Of a DNA stretch of 43,922 nucleotides, positions 26,101-33,412 are shown piece by piece. Within the stretch, counting starts at the first letter, position 1. Each line of letters opens with the position of its first letter. The notes under the pieces are model-generated. The model was given only the letters and a program-made list of their open reading frames with translations. It was not told where the DNA came from and searched no databases. Source of the DNA: Bacillota bacterium (GTDB lineage: Bacteria > Bacillota > Clostridia > Lachnospirales > Lachnospiraceae). Position numbers and translations under genes: made by a program. The stretch lies in the NCBI GenBank assembly GCA_023391695.1, contig JAEWAK010000006.1, positions 1 to 43,922 on the forward strand, given 5' to 3'.

Positions 26101-27004
26101 CACCCTTCTGCCTTGCATAGTTCTCTTTCCACTCATCCCACTCGTGGGTGTTCGTCCGCAGGAGCATATCCGGGTGACTGGAACCCAGCACGATGCCGTA
26201 TTCCTGCACCAGATCAATATTGCCCGGTACATTGTTAATCGAATTAACATGCATGGCCGCCCAGATGTAGTTGCCCTTCAGCCGCAAAATGAGTTCGAAG
26301 ATTTTGGCATAAGTCTGGGGACCCATCGTGTCCGGGTCTTTGAATACATCCTTTGCCCAGCGGCTGAGTTTCTCCTCATCATTGAGGAAAACACCGCGGT
26401 ACCGCACATCGGGCATATCTATGACGGAAGTACCGGCAGCTACATATACTGCACTCTTGGTTTTGATTGCTGCGTCAGCAAAAAAATACCAGGGACTTAC
26501 ACCCATTCGTTCCGATATCCCGTATACGCCAAAAATGGCACCGCGAGAATCCGATCCTGCTATAACCAGGGTATTTTCGTCTACCACCTTGATTAAGCAG
26601 GCTTCCCATTTATTCTTGATAGCGCTTACTTCACTGGCCGTAATTTTCCCTTCGTCAACCAGGGCCTTGATTTGATCGCTTCCATCCAGTGTACCCACGA
26701 TCACTGCAGGACCTGCGGGAAGGGAAGCCGCACTGCTCACATTAGCGTCCAGATCGGTGACTCGTTTGATGTCCTCTTTGAAGTCGTTCACCACTCGTCT
26801 GACCGGAGTATTCTCCCCGACGTCAACCCAGATGGCCGCTGCCGTTCCGTTAGCCGCTAAAGGGAAATCGCCAGCTTTTCCCGCTTCCGAAACAAATCCT
26901 CCGTCCTCAGAAGGCGGATTACTGGCTGCATACGCGGGCATCACCCCGATAAAAAGTGCGATCGTGATCATCACTGCAACCATACGTCTTATATATCTTA
27001 TCAT
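22439..27004 (-). CDS. GH115 xylan alpha-1,2-glucuronidase, multidomain, tail frameshifted
   Basis: This 1521-residue secreted enzyme has a signal peptide ending MPAYAAS. Residues about 55-700 carry GH115 signatures: GAIFGVYGISERMGVSPWYFF, PDVRYRGVFLNDEE, LRLKGNYIWAAMHVNSI, GMRGIHDEAFNV and VIWCDDNHGIMRRMP. A BIG-like/GH115 C-terminal region follows, with VSIEAEHYSR at about 850. Then come a CBM6/35-like domain (about 1025-1200), a FIVAR-like helical domain (about 1217-1295) and a LamG-like module (about 1296-1495). The enzyme removes (methyl)glucuronic acid branches from xylan outside the cell. AGGTGAG lies 7 bases before the ATG. The frame ends early, because a one-base shift separates a FIMAH-like tail. 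GC and codon use are clearly higher than in neighbours. It follows the GH43 gene in the same direction. Confidence 0.88.
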   Translation of the reverse strand: MIRYIRRMVAVMITIALFIGVMPAYAASNPPSEDGGFVSEAGKAGDFPLAANGTAAAIWVDVGENTPVRRVVNDFKEDIKRVTDLDANVSSAASLPAGPAVIVGTLDGSDQIKALVDEGKITASEVSAIKNKWEACLIKVVDENTLVIAGSDSRGAIFGVYGISERMGVSPWYFFADAAIKTKSAVYVAAGTSVIDMPDVRYRGVFLNDEEKLSRWAKDVFKDPDTMGPQTYAKIFELILRLKGNYIWAAMHVNSINNVPGNIDLVQEYGIVLGSSHPDMLLRTNTHEWDEWKENYARQKGVNPDTIQYDYTVSKEAVLQYWRESIERHKDTDAQWTLGMRGIHDEAFNVKNIMEPAYDYLGGDLEERKAALMNEIIREQQNLLKEILGQDKYENSFQAFIPYKEVLPIYNHPKFDLPENVTVIWCDDNHGIMRRMPDAAERARESGHGLYYHVNYWAPQDQSYTWLNSIPLALMGEELGKSWEHNIRKSWILNVGDIKPQEAEMTFFIRYGWDVEKYKNRADQFLKDWIGEHFGSQYSDEAADILTAFYQQTNVRKLEHMKVGLFNQTDYGDESSRRMAVYQDLFNRAGTIYNALPGAQKLSFYELVQSKINWAYYVNKAYYYADRSNLAFDQGRMASADAFLKLSQEADLAKKAEIERYSTMADGKWKGFIDPENAPPPVTNQLPPGTPALILGEPSMGVVMQGEKMPRENSGLVFSPYNQDGKFIDVFNKGAGSINWTAAADQPWVQLSAAAGTVSDETRLWVTIDRPEAHKGATAAITITDTAANTAKAIQVAIEDPAMALSAIEGYAEADGYVSIEAEHYSRLNTNGGKTWEIIPDLGRAFGGDVVRAYAPDLSAVDENSITSTAPSLEYDINLTSAGQFPLEIYRIPTLNSMGKVRFAVSVDSETPIVVESAAADEGQGTLWVSNLFHMIEKHVVNMPALSAGKHTVKLWMVDSFIMIDKMVLYTGPEGVIPTELGPDESYHPEYNTKFSPGIALLPWNSTAAEPKNIPAGWGEGAFVEMDGKVGLEAEYAMEHVLESESQITADMKAYTVSKWDKAAEVTGKIPNAWRLTQSDTGMAMRLPDLGGQWSEAAEFPVYSPELTYRIDFSNTGTYNVWVRWRFVDNASDSIRGGLDGSIGSFSTDVFFTNDKDEKWSWKNVGKVNVGTADEHSFSLWMREDGLYVDRIYLTKSGETPTDALWNPSLRTESTVGQRLQAAVNAKRAGMSGISYPLGDAPGHYRQAAYDSLMSALNAADALAKSGTATEAQADEALNAITAAETVLDNSLILTQNGVTYNAYRDFSGDETGKYPYGITTEDLTNGAAATVQEENGNKFLRLTTTATSGKANLFLPYAGEVKAAGEQRIVIEYRARLNSSFQYANGAMVRNDSGTGNYSMVTAFDTGKIIVQNGGSKKPVKDVLYNTWYKIKMVANWETRTYTVYINEDPVPAATDFTFRHTGGSKLTGQRFGIDGYANASIDFDDFKVMVMGGAKVTPVTSAALSLEIPDGKTAGTRIR

Positions 27005-27227
27005 TTTTTGCTCACCTCATTTTTTAATTTTTTATTGTTTCCCCTTACATTTTTATCAGCTTGTTTTATGTCCTCCTTTTGCAAGAAATTTCATTCGGGT
27101 CTTCAGGAAAGCTGCACTTGTGAGTTGGCCCGTTGCCGGCAAACTTACCGTTACCGATGCGTGTACCGGCCGTTTTTGCCATCCTAAATTTCAGGTGAAA
27201 GAGCCGCAGATGTGACCGGTGTAACTT
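27005..27227 (-). pseudogene. decayed tail of the GH43 gene plus GH115 leader
   Basis: Bases 27117-27227 match the coding sequence that continues the module in GH115 (22400-22540). Here a one-base deletion turns GGAGGAGCG into GGAGGATG and creates a TGA stop. Further lesions follow (an in-frame TAG and an extra A in an A-run). The remaining bases form the leader of the GH115 gene with its AGGTGAG site. Confidence 0.6.
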
Positions 27228-27838
27228 TCATCCTCCCGTAACCATAACTTTGAAATCGTCAAAGTCGATGGAGGCGTTAGCGTAGCCGTCGATGCCGAAC
27301 CGCTGGCCGGTCAGCTTGCTGCCGCCTGTATGACGGAAAGTGAAGTCAGTGGCCACCGGAACAGGATCATCGTTTATATAGACGGTATAAGTCTTGGTGC
27401 CCCAGTCTGCCACCATTTTAATTTTGTACCATGTATTGTATGAAACGTCTTTGACCGGCTTCTTGGAGCCTCCATTCTGCACTATAATTTTACCCGTATC
27501 AAATGCCGTGACCATGGAATAATTGTCAGTACCGCTATCATTTCTCACCATGGCGCCATTGGCGTACTGGAAGTTGCTGTTTAATCTGGCGCGATATTCA
27601 ATGACAATGCGCTGGTCCCCCGCAGCCTTCACCTCACCTGCATACGGCAGGAACAGATTTGCCTTGCCCGAAGCAGCGGTTGTGGTCAGTCGAAGGAATT
27701 TATTCCCGTCCTCTTCCTGCACTGTGGCGGCAGCCCCATTGGTCAGATTTTCGGTGGTAATGCCGTAAGGGTACTTGCCCGTCTCATCGCCGGAGAAATC
27801 CCGGTAAGCGTTATAGGTTACGCCATCCTCGGTCAGGT
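27117..27838 (-). repeat. duplicated C-terminal module, GH43 copy
   Basis: This is the partner of 22400-23122. Only scattered base changes separate the two copies; in protein the visible changes are few (for example NFQYAN for SFQYAN, and DWGTKTYT for NWETRTYT). Confidence 0.85.
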
Positions 27839-30308
27839 TGAGTGAGTCTAACAGGGCTGCTTCCGCTTCAGCAAGGGAACGCCGCTCCTGATCAAACTGC
27901 TCTTGGGTCAGACTGGCATCTGTGGATATTTCCTCTGCATGGTTCAGCTTATCCAGGAGATCATTATATGCAGATTGGCTATAGTTGCCCAAGCCTTCGC
28001 CTAGAGGGTACGAGAAATTGTCTATCCTACTGCGAACTTGATTCACAATTTCATCAAGACCCCATCCCGGGATAACCTCCACGGAAACGCCAGCAGGAAT
28101 CTTCTCACCGTTCAGTGTCAATATGACAGGCACCTGAACAGTGCCAAGTGAGTTGAAGTTAATTCCTTCCAGCTTCCAGCTTACCTCGGCAGTTCCTCTC
28201 TCTCCCTTATAGTTGACATCAACAACACCGGGCAGACTGGGTGTCACTCCGGAGGGAGTCTTTACTTGAGAAAGAACCTGAGGAACCTGAGACGGATCAG
28301 GAGTTACCGTCAAGTAAAACTTTGCTTCCCTGCCGCCGTATGCGGCTATAATCACCGTATCCCCAGGCTGGGCGGCATATACCTGACCTGTGACCGTAAC
28401 CTCAGCCACGTCGGGGTTGCTGCTGAAGTACGTGGCGTCAGCCGTCACCTCCTGAACTTCATAGGTGTTGCAGCGTGCTGTTAACTGCAGCTGCCCTGTC
28501 AGCCCGCCGGCCAGGATGTTGTTCAATCCACTGATGGCAATGGACTGCACGGACTTAGGTTCAGCGGCAACGGTAACCGTAGCCGTGGCTGTTTTCCCGT
28601 TATATGTCGCGGTGATCGTGGCACTGCCTGCCTTGAGCCCCTTGATTCCAAACCCATCAATATCAGCTACCTCTTTGTTGGAAGAACTGAAGGAAACTCC
28701 GCTGTCAACAGGGGAACAGGTAGTGCCTGTTACCGTATACACGGGCAAACTGCGACTTTCACCCAACCCCAGCGTGTACCCCGGAGAATCGAATAGAATT
28801 TCGGACGCATCAAGCTTGAATATATCCATACTGTCAATTTCGGCAAGGTTGGCACCCGTTGAGAAACGGATGATATTGTCTCCTTGCTTAAGATAGACTT
28901 TCGCCGTGGAGGCTCCCCAAAGATTCCAGCCGGAATAGACGATGTTCAAATTGGCACCGGAACTGCCGTTGACCGACAAGATATGGGAAGCATCCGCCCC
29001 ATTCGATGAGCCATTGGCATTGCGCACGGACAGCACATAAAATCCCGCCTCTGGCACGTTGACTGTAAACTGGGCATAATCATCGGTGTTTTTGATATTG
29101 GTGATCTTCTTCCCATCGGAAGCGGTACTTTCCCACCAGACACCGGGACCGGTTCCGCCGCTGGGATCTTTCATCAACAGGGTTGCTTCCGCCTCATAGC
29201 GCCAACGTGCCGGCTCCTCTGAAGGCGTGGCAATCGGTTTGTTCGGATCGACAGGCTCTCCCAGGTTCGGTGTTCCATCTGTGTTCCAGGTGAATTTCTG
29301 TGCGCGGACATTGCGGGTCCACCCAGATCCTGGCCAGCGGGCGGCATGGTAAATAATCCAGTCCTCACTGCCGTCGGGAGATGTGGTGAAGCTGCAGTGA
29401 CCCGGGCCGTAAACGCCGTTGGCGTTTGAGAAAATCGGCTTATCCCTTTTTACCCAGGATGCGGGTTCCAGCAGTTCGGCATTAATGTCGGCTGTAATCA
29501 GTCCGAGACAGTAACTGTCTGTCCAACTTGCATTTGCGGAATAAACCAGGTTGATGGTGTTTCCCCGTATAATGACTTCAGGACCTTCATTGATCTTGCC
29601 CGGGGATGTCTCCCAATCATGGTCAGACGTCGAAATCAGTACCCGTTCCGAGCTGATGCTCCATGGATTACTCATCTTCGCGATATACAAATTCTGGAAG
29701 CTTCCGTCTGTTTCCTCCCAGCCGGACCAAATAAAATAGAGTTCACCATTCACCTCCAGCACTGTGCCGTCTATCGCCCAGCGGTCGGTGGAATCGGTAA
29801 TTTTACCTTTAAATTCCCAGGTTCCGGTCATCGGATTCTCACTGGCGTTCTCCAGCACGTACATGCGGTGGTTTGCGTTGGTTCCGTTGTCAGCCGCGAA
29901 GTAAATATACCATTTGTATTTGCCATCGGTATCTTTGAGATAGTGCATTTCCGGCGCCCAAACATTTGAACTGTACATGCTACCCTTAACCGGTGTCCAG
30001 GCCAGGCTCCTCTCGCCCGCATCAAGGCCGGTGATGGTTTTCGATCTGCGGATCATGATGCCGCTGGCGTTGGTAAAGACGTTGTAGTAATAGCCGTCCG
30101 TGTGCTTGTAAACCCATGGGTCGCTTCCGGTCTGAAAGATAACATTGTAGAAATTCGACACTGGTTCCGCCGACATTGGATTGTAGAACGTTTCGTCAGA
30201 TGCCGCGTAAGATTGTTTCTCTGAAATGAACGAACCGAGAAGTATCAATGCAATCGATAAAACGAATATTGCAGCTTTCTTAAAGATTTTAGATAACATT
30301 AACCACAT
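27228..30308 (-). CDS. GH43-family arabinofuranosidase/xylosidase-like enzyme, multidomain
   Basis: This 1026-residue secreted enzyme has a signal peptide (residues 1-35, ending QSYAAS) and a five-bladed GH43 domain at about 40-355. The three acidic catalytic residues are visible: GSDPWVY (Asp63), WAIDGTVLE (Asp) and NEGPEVI (Glu). Then come a CBM6/35-like domain (about 365-503), two BIG2-like domains (about 505-667), a BIG4-like domain (about 673-747), a FIVAR-like segment (about 750-822) and the LamG-like module shared with the GH115 protein. It would cleave arabinosyl or xylosyl side chains of hemicellulose. The ATG at 30308 follows GGGGGATGATAGT. The C-terminal tail was lost through a one-base deletion. 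It is the upstream gene of a two-gene hemicellulase operon. Confidence 0.88.
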   Translation of the reverse strand: MWLMLSKIFKKAAIFVLSIALILLGSFISEKQSYAASDETFYNPMSAEPVSNFYNVIFQTGSDPWVYKHTDGYYYNVFTNASGIMIRRSKTITGLDAGERSLAWTPVKGSMYSSNVWAPEMHYLKDTDGKYKWYIYFAADNGTNANHRMYVLENASENPMTGTWEFKGKITDSTDRWAIDGTVLEVNGELYFIWSGWEETDGSFQNLYIAKMSNPWSISSERVLISTSDHDWETSPGKINEGPEVIIRGNTINLVYSANASWTDSYCLGLITADINAELLEPASWVKRDKPIFSNANGVYGPGHCSFTTSPDGSEDWIIYHAARWPGSGWTRNVRAQKFTWNTDGTPNLGEPVDPNKPIATPSEEPARWRYEAEATLLMKDPSGGTGPGVWWESTASDGKKITNIKNTDDYAQFTVNVPEAGFYVLSVRNANGSSNGADASHILSVNGSSGANLNIVYSGWNLWGASTAKVYLKQGDNIIRFSTGANLAEIDSMDIFKLDASEILFDSPGYTLGLGESRSLPVYTVTGTTCSPVDSGVSFSSSNKEVADIDGFGIKGLKAGSATITATYNGKTATATVTVAAEPKSVQSIAISGLNNILAGGLTGQLQLTARCNTYEVQEVTADATYFSSNPDVAEVTVTGQVYAAQPGDTVIIAAYGGREAKFYLTVTPDPSQVPQVLSQVKTPSGVTPSLPGVVDVNYKGERGTAEVSWKLEGINFNSLGTVQVPVILTLNGEKIPAGVSVEVIPGWGLDEIVNQVRSRIDNFSYPLGEGLGNYSQSAYNDLLDKLNHAEEISTDASLTQEQFDQERRSLAEAEAALLDSLNLTEDGVTYNAYRDFSGDETGKYPYGITTENLTNGAAATVQEEDGNKFLRLTTTAASGKANLFLPYAGEVKAAGDQRIVIEYRARLNSNFQYANGAMVRNDSGTDNYSMVTAFDTGKIIVQNGGSKKPVKDVSYNTWYKIKMVADWGTKTYTVYINDDPVPVATDFTFRHTGGSKLTGQRFGIDGYANASIDFDDFKVMVTGG

Positions 30309-30332
30309 ACTATCATCCCCCTTTTACTCATT

Positions 30333-30386
30333 TTACTTTTTTACTTTTCTCAATATTGCAGATTTCTTAAACATTTTGGATACCAT
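30333..30386 (-). CDS. 17-codon leader frame, duplicated GH43 start
   Basis: An ATG with an excellent GAGAGGAGG site opens a 17-residue frame, MVSKMFKKSAILRKVKK, ending 24 bases before the GH43 start. Its first twelve codons mirror the GH43 start (MLSKIFKKAAIF). It looks like a truncated duplicate of a secreted-protein start. It could still be translated and coupled to GH43 expression. Confidence 0.4.
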   Translation of the reverse strand: MVSKMFKKSAILRKVKK

Positions 30387-30643
30387 TAACCTCCTCTCCT
30401 CTTTTATTTTTGCTATATGCAATTGTTGCCTAACTGCAAACATTTACAGTTATCAACACTTGGTAGAGCCAGTGTATTTTTTCTATCCACAATAAATCAA
30501 TCTTAATTCAATAGAATGCATATTCAAAATCCAAAAAAATCGATACTAAATATCAGTAAATAATCATCAAAAACAACATTTGGGTACACGGACAAAAACA
30601 GAAATCCGGTGCAAGATCGCATATATTTCCGCACCAATTTCAA
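30387..30643. other. AT-rich region upstream of the GH operon
   Basis: This region presumably holds the promoter of the GH43-GH115 genes. No clear box pair was identified. A GGTGC/GCACC inverted repeat flanks about 18 bases near 30610-30636. No gene is seen. Confidence 0.35.
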
Positions 30644-30745
30644 TCATACATCACTGCTTTCTATTCCTTTATATTTTCCTGGGGTAACTCCCTCATATTT
30701 TACGAATAGCAGGGCTGCCTCCTATCTGAAAATAATTCTGCCTTT
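30644..30745 (-). pseudogene. C-terminal remnant of an AraC-type regulator
   Basis: Read leftward, a frame ending at the TGA 30644-30646 gives VKYEGVTPGKYKGIESSDV. F-x-KYxGVTPxxYK is the end of the second HTH of AraC regulators. A TAG stop and loss of the upstream part show decay. AraC regulators often sit next to xylanase genes, so this may be the former regulator of the GH pair. Confidence 0.5.
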
Positions 30746-30984
30746 TACCATAACTAATCCTTCTCCAAGATAATATTGTATAGGCACTTTTGCTTATACT
30801 AATTAGAATATAGTATATAATTACAAAATAGAATAAAAAAAACTTTGTTATTTGTTCAAAAAAACGACTAGTTTTAAATTTCAGTCTGACAAGAAAGGTA
30901 ATATTGTCGTAATTTCTCCTTATATTCCGTATATTGCCCACAATTTTTCCAAATTGCGCTCCAATTATTCATTCTCTCTTTCTC
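30746..30984. other. AT-rich spacer between regulator and IS remnants
   Basis: Nothing coding is recognisable. Short open frames on both strands here have no family features. Confidence 0.35.
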
Positions 30985-31625
30985 CTGAGGCTGAAACAGA
31001 ACGACAGACAAAACCCACCAGCGCAAGTGTCATGGATATCGACAATACATCCGGCCGTAAGTTGAATAAATCTTATTCAGAGAATGGCAACCTGCGAATA
31101 TATCACTGAACGCCGGAACATTTTTATCACCAGTGCAACAGGCATTGGTAAAACATATATGTCTTGTGCCTTTGACATGGAGGCATGTAAGCAGTATTAC
31201 ATGACTAAGTATGTCCGTCTTCCAGATTTGCTTCTTGATCTTGAAATGGCAAGAAATGAAGGTACTTATCGGAGATCATTAAAAATATGCCAATCCCTTA
31301 TTACTTATCATTGATAAATTGCTACTTCTAAAAACCAACTGCAAATGGACGAAAAGATATCTTTGAGTTGCAGCTACGTCGCAAAAAATTTTCTATCATC
31401 TTTTGTTCACAGTTCCGACCTGATTGATGGTATGAACAGTTAAGTGGGGATGATGCTCCTTTGACTAATGCTATACTGGATCGCATTATGCTGACGCATC
31501 AAAATAATTATTGAAAGCATTGATTCAATAAAAGACATTTCAATGCGTGAGGTCTACGGGTTAGACAAAACAATTAGTGAGTAAGTTGGTGGCTCTGAAG
31601 TTCCGGACTGGTGGCTCGCGCCGGA
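30985..31625 (+). mobile_element. IS21-family IstB remnant with right-end repeats
   Basis: Pieces of an IstB helper ATPase can be read across at least three frames. They are ASVMDIDNTSGRKLNKS, then CEYITERRNIFITSATGIGKTYM (Walker A, with an unusual SATGIGKT), then ACKQYYMTKYVRLPDLLLDLEMARNEGTYR, then GRKDIFELQLRRKKFSII, and finally SIKDISMREVYGLDKTISE. The last ends 20-30 bases before GGTGGCTC motifs repeated about 25 bases apart (near 31588-31618), which look like the IS right end. The IstA transposase gene is missing. Several frameshifts make it inactive. Confidence 0.75.
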
Positions 31626-31660
31626 ACTGGGAACTGCGGCCCTGCCGCATAAGAATATTC

Positions 31661-31926
31661 AGCTTTAACAACGGAAGAACAGGAAGCAGCAAAAGCTGCT
31701 GCATTGGATTATTACAAAAATACAGTGTGGGCGATTAAGGATATGAGCTTAACTGAGGATACGAACAGTCTATACGATAATAAAACAATTGAAGCAGAAT
31801 ATGCTATTGGTAACCGTTATTATATTTGATGTAGCCGCAGTGCGGAATAGTGAAATTGAAAATAGATATATTAGTATGGCAAGAACCGATAAAAATACTT
31901 GGTCTGTTATAAATGAAGGGTTTTAA
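31661..31926 (+). pseudogene. duplicated 3' fragment of the sigma-partner gene
   Basis: These 266 bases match 21566-21830, the last domain of the ECF sigma partner, at roughly nine bases in ten. They have no start and contain a one-base insertion (GGTAACCG versus GGAAATA) that shifts the frame, then end at the equivalent stop codon. The match begins abruptly after the IS21 remnant and continues about 30 bases past the stop. Confidence 0.85.
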
Positions 31927-31966
31927 AAAAATAGGAATGTTACGGGAAGTTCAGTAAGTCCCAATC

Positions 31967-32009
31967 AATAGTCCGGCTTTATTAAAGTGCTCTTAAAGCC
32001 GGACTATTT
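31967..32009 (+). terminator. terminator-like hairpin
   Basis: ATAGTCCGGCTTT pairs with AAAGCCGGACTAT around 14 bases and is followed by TTA. The stem core matches the terminator at 4054-4093. It can serve both the fragment on its left and the leftward gene on its right. Confidence 0.6.
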
Positions 32010-32048
32010 AGACGATCCGCTATCTTATTTTGACAGTTATCCTAATAG

Positions 32049-32564
32049 TTATTTCAAGCCAGATCTTTTCATATCTGCATCCAGGAATTTTATCGGATAT
32101 CCATAATCTTCAAAACCTGCCGCATGGCAGAGTTCACGGTTTATTTCATGGCAATGGAAAGCCTGATACATTTCATTTTTATTTGCTTCAACCGGGATAT
32201 AATAAAGATAATCCACTGCCTTATTTAACCCGGCTACTGATTTTCTGCCGTGAGTTTTTGTTATTTCAGGAAGGCCGGCGAGAGAAAAATAGTTTTTTAT
32301 CTGTTCATCCTTATAACCTTCACTGGCTAAACCGGAGGTAATAGACTCTTCCAGTCTGACCTGCATTACTTTCCAATCTGCCGCTTTCATACCGGATAGT
32401 AAAACTGCAAAACGGTTATTTGTATTCACTGCGATCAGGGAGTTCTTCCCATGGAATTTTATAATGTGTAAATCCCAGCAAAAGAATAAATCGATTGGTT
32501 CACCGTAAGGGGGTGGTTTTAATTTTAGATGTTTTTGTAATGGGATCGTAATACCTAATTGCAT
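32049..32564 (-). CDS. DUF6933-like protein
   Basis: This 171-residue soluble protein has no signal peptide. The N-terminal pattern (GITIPLQKHLKLKP, FFCWDLHIIKFHGKNSLIAVNTNNRFAVLLSGMK) resembles DUF6933 proteins, which bear a short strand-rich start where a WD-hydrophobic-N-x-x-N motif is common. Function is unknown. GAGGG precedes the ATG. A copy of its 3' end remains at 22156-22188, which indicates that this gene was once the direct neighbour of the ECF sigma operon, now 10 kb away. Confidence 0.6.
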   Translation of the reverse strand: MQLGITIPLQKHLKLKPPPYGEPIDLFFCWDLHIIKFHGKNSLIAVNTNNRFAVLLSGMKAADWKVMQVRLEESITSGLASEGYKDEQIKNYFSLAGLPEITKTHGRKSVAGLNKAVDYLYYIPVEANKNEMYQAFHCHEINRELCHAAGFEDYGYPIKFLDADMKRSGLK

Positions 32565-32747
32565 TGATTTAAACCCTCTTTGAATAAAATGAAAATATGA
32601 AACGGGAATTAACCGGTTCTATTTTATATACAGTTCTAATTTAATGTATAACCATACTACTTTATAATAGAATACCATAATTAGGACATCTATGAAAGTG
32701 GTTCCTGGATTATATGTACTCATTGAAATTATTTTATTAGATTATAT
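32565..32747. other. intergenic region
   Basis: This AT-rich stretch between two leftward genes presumably carries the promoter of the DUF6933-like gene. Nothing else is seen. Confidence 0.3.
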
Positions 32748-33104
32748 TCAGTTATCCGGCAATTTTGCTTCCCTATCTGCCCTATCACATTCCTCGTTCA
32801 AAAGATTCAGGATTTCCTTGGAGGTTTCTAATTCCCCTATTTCTTCGATCTTTTTAATCAGCGCTCTGGCTGTAATTCTCCTTAATACCCTGCTGGAAAT
32901 GATACTTGTCTCACTAAATAATACGGTCATCATTACGCTGTATAAACCACTGAAAGTAAGCATGTCACAATCTTCCAGAGTTTTTAACGGGGTGATTGAT
33001 TCGATGCTTCTCTGTTCCAAGATTCCTTCCCATTGCATGGGGTTTACATCAATCCATTCGAGGAAACGGATGACTTCTTCTTTCGGGTATTCCTGATTTT
33101 GCAT
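32748..33104 (-). CDS. small hypothetical protein
   Basis: This is a 118-residue acidic, mostly helical protein with no membrane helix or signal. It starts after a very good AAAGGAGAG site 7 bases before the ATG, which supports it as a real gene. The sequence contains VIRFLEWIDVNPMQWEGIL near the N-terminus and a long charged C-terminal helix (KKIEEIGELETSKEILNLL). I do not recognise the family. It lies between the DUF6933-like gene and the leader-distal end of the CRISPR array. Confidence 0.6.
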   Translation of the reverse strand: MQNQEYPKEEVIRFLEWIDVNPMQWEGILEQRSIESITPLKTLEDCDMLTFSGLYSVMMTVLFSETSIISSRVLRRITARALIKKIEEIGELETSKEILNLLNEECDRADREAKLPDN

Positions 33105-33412
33105 AAATGGACTCTCCTTTCAAAGTGATTAAGTTGATTATACACTCTTTAAGAAGTTTTATTGTAACTGGTTAGTTACAAAGATGCTAATTCATGTAAT
33201 ATATAAAGTAAATTAATCAAGAATAAGTAGGTTGAAAACAACAATAACAATATATTAATCAAATTAAATAGGTCACATACTATATCTAATTGATCCTAGT
33301 ACAGCCTTAATAGAAGTTAATGGCTACTCTTATAATACCTGAAGTAGCTCGCCAGAAAAGCTTTGTTAAAATAATCAGCGATGGTAGTTCAATAGCCATA
33401 TCCTTTATTAGC
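33105..33412. other. intergenic region at the leader-distal end of the CRISPR array
   Basis: No gene is seen. The last 20 bases before the first repeat (CCATATCCTTTATTAGC) resemble the end of the fourth spacer (CCATATCCCTTATTTGC, about 33641-33657), suggesting that a worn repeat-spacer unit preceded the present array. Confidence 0.4.

Noticed and set aside
30852..31109. An intact small gene upstream of the IstB pieces
   Set aside because: Its second half reads as a frameshifted piece of IstB, so it is part of the IS21 relic.
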